From an uncultured Planctomycetaceae bacterium (lineage in GTDB: Bacteria; Planctomycetota; Planctomycetia; Pirellulales; Lacipirellulaceae), in NCBI GenBank assembly GCA_937860165.1, contig CALMBE010000684.1, positions 1-7,437 of the forward strand: a stretch of 7,437 bases of DNA, written 5' to 3'. Below are positions 6,568 to 7,437 of the stretch, piece by piece. Made by a program: the position numbers and the translations under genes. Numbering within the stretch: position 1 is the stretch's first letter; each line of letters begins with the position of its first letter. Below the pieces are notes generated by a model. It saw nothing but the letters and a program-made list of their open reading frames with translations, did no database searches and was not told the origin of the DNA.

Positions 6568-6846
6568 ATGCGCACATGCTTGGTCCTAGCCACGCTAGTT
6601 GTCGGTTTGCCTGCCGCCGAATTTGAAGGGAGTGAGTTGTGCGAGACTTCGCCGCTGTCAAAGTCAAGTATCGCAAGCGAATCTGGTATTTCTGGCAGCG
6701 AATCCCGACTAACGCAGCCGCGTAGTTCGGGAGGTTTCTCTTATTCGGTCGGTGGACGTGATCGCGGACCTCGGCGTCCACGTCCGACTTACTCGCTTCT
6801 AGGTCACTCTCTTACCCATGAGCTCCGTGCTCCACTTCGCTGTTAG
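6568..6846 (+). CDS. Doubtful small ORF with signal-peptide-like N-terminus
   Basis: A 92-codon frame whose first 18 residues look like a signal peptide (MRTCLVLATLVVGLPAA), followed by a Ser/Gly/Arg-rich stretch with no recognisable domain. An in-frame ATG at 6517 would add 17 residues and one at 6427 a further 30. No clear ribosome binding site precedes any of them. Codon use is not strikingly like the neighbours, and an inverted repeat (6748-6788) lies within it. It could be a real small exported protein or an accidental frame; I lean to the latter. Confidence 0.2.
   Translation: MRTCLVLATLVVGLPAAEFEGSELCETSPLSKSSIASESGISGSESRLTQPRSSGGFSYSVGGRDRGPRRPRPTYSLLGHSLTHELRAPLRC
6748..6788. repeat. 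Hairpin-forming inverted repeat 2
   Basis: GTCGG (6748-6752) pairs with CCGAC (6784-6788) and TGGACG (6753-6758) with CGTCCA (6775-6780), giving an 11-bp stem with a 3-base bulge (6781-6783) and a 16-base loop. The loop contains CGGACCTCG, which recurs in inverted repeat 3. There is no T-run. Confidence 0.5.
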
Positions 6847-6854
6847 AGAGAACA

Positions 6855-6873
6855 TCGGACCTCGATAGTCCGA
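6855..6873. repeat. Hairpin-forming inverted repeat 3
   Basis: TCGGAC (6855-6860) pairs with GTCCGA (6868-6873) around a 7-base loop. It shares CGGACCTCG with inverted repeat 2, about 90 bases upstream. It sits just after the stop of the doubtful ORF and about 120 bases before the carbonic anhydrase start. No T-run follows, so it is not a standard terminator. Confidence 0.4.
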
Positions 6874-6979
6874 CGTGTCGAACCAAACACCGGCGTAGAA
6901 CACATGTGATACTATCCGCTCGCTTGGCATCGACCTTCGGTTTTCAATGATTGCTTCCAGATTTGCTGGACTTGCTACC

Positions 6980-6983
6980 GGAG
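6980..6983 (+). promoter_or_regulatory. Ribosome binding site of the carbonic anhydrase gene
   Basis: GGAG ends seven bases before the ATG at 6991, a normal spacing, and supports that start. Confidence 0.6.
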
Positions 6984-6990
6984 TCTTCCC

Positions 6991-7437
6991 ATGCAGAAAC
7001 TTGTCGATGGAATTCATCAGTTCCAACAGAATATTTTCGCTTCGCAAAAGCGATTCTTTGAGCGACTGACCGTGGGGCAAGAACCCCTAGCACTGTTTAT
7101 CACCTGTTCGGATTCGAGAATTAACCCCAATTTACTGACTCAAACCGATCCCGGAGAATTGTTTATTCTCCGCAATGCGGGAAACTTAGTTCCTGCCTAT
7201 GGCGCAGCATTGGGGGGCGAGGCGGCCACCATCGAATATGCCGTGAGCGTCTTGCGAGTGAAGGACATCATTATTTGTGGACATTCCCATTGCGGGGCAA
7301 TCAACGGCTTGTTGCATCCCGAGCAAGTGCAAGAACTGCCCGCCGTAAAGGCATGGCTCCAACATGCCGAGGCGACTGCCCGAATTATCAAGGAAAACTA
7401 CTTACACATTTCTGATGACCAAGCGCGGCTAACGGCT
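6991..7437 (+). CDS. Beta-class carbonic anhydrase, C-terminus beyond the right edge
   Basis: The first 149 residues of a zinc enzyme that interconverts carbon dioxide and bicarbonate, with no signal peptide and so presumably cytoplasmic. The class signature is clear: zinc ligand C39 with the D41-R43 dyad in CSDSRINP, then RNAGNLVP (61-68), [11 protein letters not shown] (75-85), and the second zinc motif CGHSHCGA with ligands H98 and C101. The start at 6991 is supported by the GGAG site and by the family's usual N-terminal length before CSDSR. The family is typically a little over 200 residues, so roughly 60 or more residues lie outside the window. It is divergent from the triad operon across a long gap, and no functional link is visible. 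In some bacteria such genes neighbour SulP bicarbonate transporters, but what follows cannot be seen. Confidence 0.95.
   Translation, partial: MQKLVDGIHQFQQNIFASQKRFFERLTVGQEPLALFITCSDSRINPNLLTQTDPGELFILRNAGNLVPAYGAALGGEAATIEYAVSVLRVKDIIICGHSHCGAINGLLHPEQVQELPAVKAWLQHAEATARIIKENYLHISDDQARLTA

Larger units (their letters stand above)
6230..6990. other. Long gap between triad operon and carbonic anhydrase gene, largely non-coding
   Basis: Roughly 760 bp with no confidently recognised gene. The left part (6230-6430) should carry the promoter of the minus-strand triad. There are two GATATTT copies at about 6391-6413 in an AT-rich patch. The rest holds three inverted repeats (listed separately), a doubtful plus-strand ORF (6568-6846), and the leader of the carbonic anhydrase gene. 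ORFs on either strand here are short, disagree with each other and match no family I know. It may be a regulatory/RNA region, a decayed gene, or a place for small lineage-specific genes. Confidence 0.55.

Noticed and set aside
6639..6725. 28-codon plus-strand frame starting with GTG after a GAAGGGAG stretch, rich in aromatic and basic residues
   Set aside because: Too short to support without homologues, and it overlaps another equally weak frame.
6476..6781. 101-codon minus-strand frame in the gap
   Set aside because: Composition looks random (many Arg, Leu and Cys without pattern), with no ribosome site and no recognised domain.
6799..7080. 93-codon minus-strand frame overlapping the carbonic anhydrase start
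   Set aside because: The plus strand encodes conserved carbonic anhydrase sequence with a ribosome site; this frame has no recognisable features.
1..7437. Mobile elements, tRNA/rRNA genes or CRISPR arrays
   Set aside because: No transposase or integrase motifs, no long terminal inverted repeats around genes, no cloverleaf, and no regularly spaced repeat array were seen.

Overview
The window looks like chromosome of a planctomycete, probably a member of the Pirellulales. This is an inference from moderate GC content, a secreted protein of planctomycete flavour at the left edge, and the style of the genes; no marker gene settles it. I see no insertion sequence, phage gene, tRNA, rRNA or CRISPR array.

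Layout. Positions 1-916 (minus strand) hold the first 305 residues of an exported protein of unknown function that runs off the left edge. A 285-bp gap with short tandem repeats separates it from a divergent plus-strand gene (1202-2671). That gene encodes a secretion/pilus ATPase of the GspE/PilB family whose usual N-terminal domain is replaced by a GYF_2-like domain. It converges on a three-gene minus-strand operon across a 40-bp gap. A long imperfect inverted repeat there covers both stop codons and may serve as a two-way terminator.

The operon (transcribed 6229 to 2712) is the centre of interest: a TerY/YegL-type von Willebrand A protein, a PP2C-type phosphatase (YegK/PphC type), and a large membrane-anchored Hanks-type kinase (YegI type) with a Cys/His zinc-ribbon-like motif, transmembrane segments and a helix-hairpin-helix-like region. 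The genes are separated by 1 bp and then overlap by 8 bp. This is the arrangement known as the TerY-P triad, proposed to be a phosphorylation switch linked to tellurite/stress (Ter) systems, whose input and target remain poorly known. The kinase presumably adds phosphate, the PP2C removes it, and the vWA protein acts as the metal-dependent adaptor or substrate.

From 6230 to 6990 there is a poorly coding stretch with three hairpin-forming inverted repeats and one doubtful small ORF with a signal-peptide-like start. The window closes with the first 149 residues of a beta-class carbonic anhydrase (6991-7437, plus strand), cut by the right edge.
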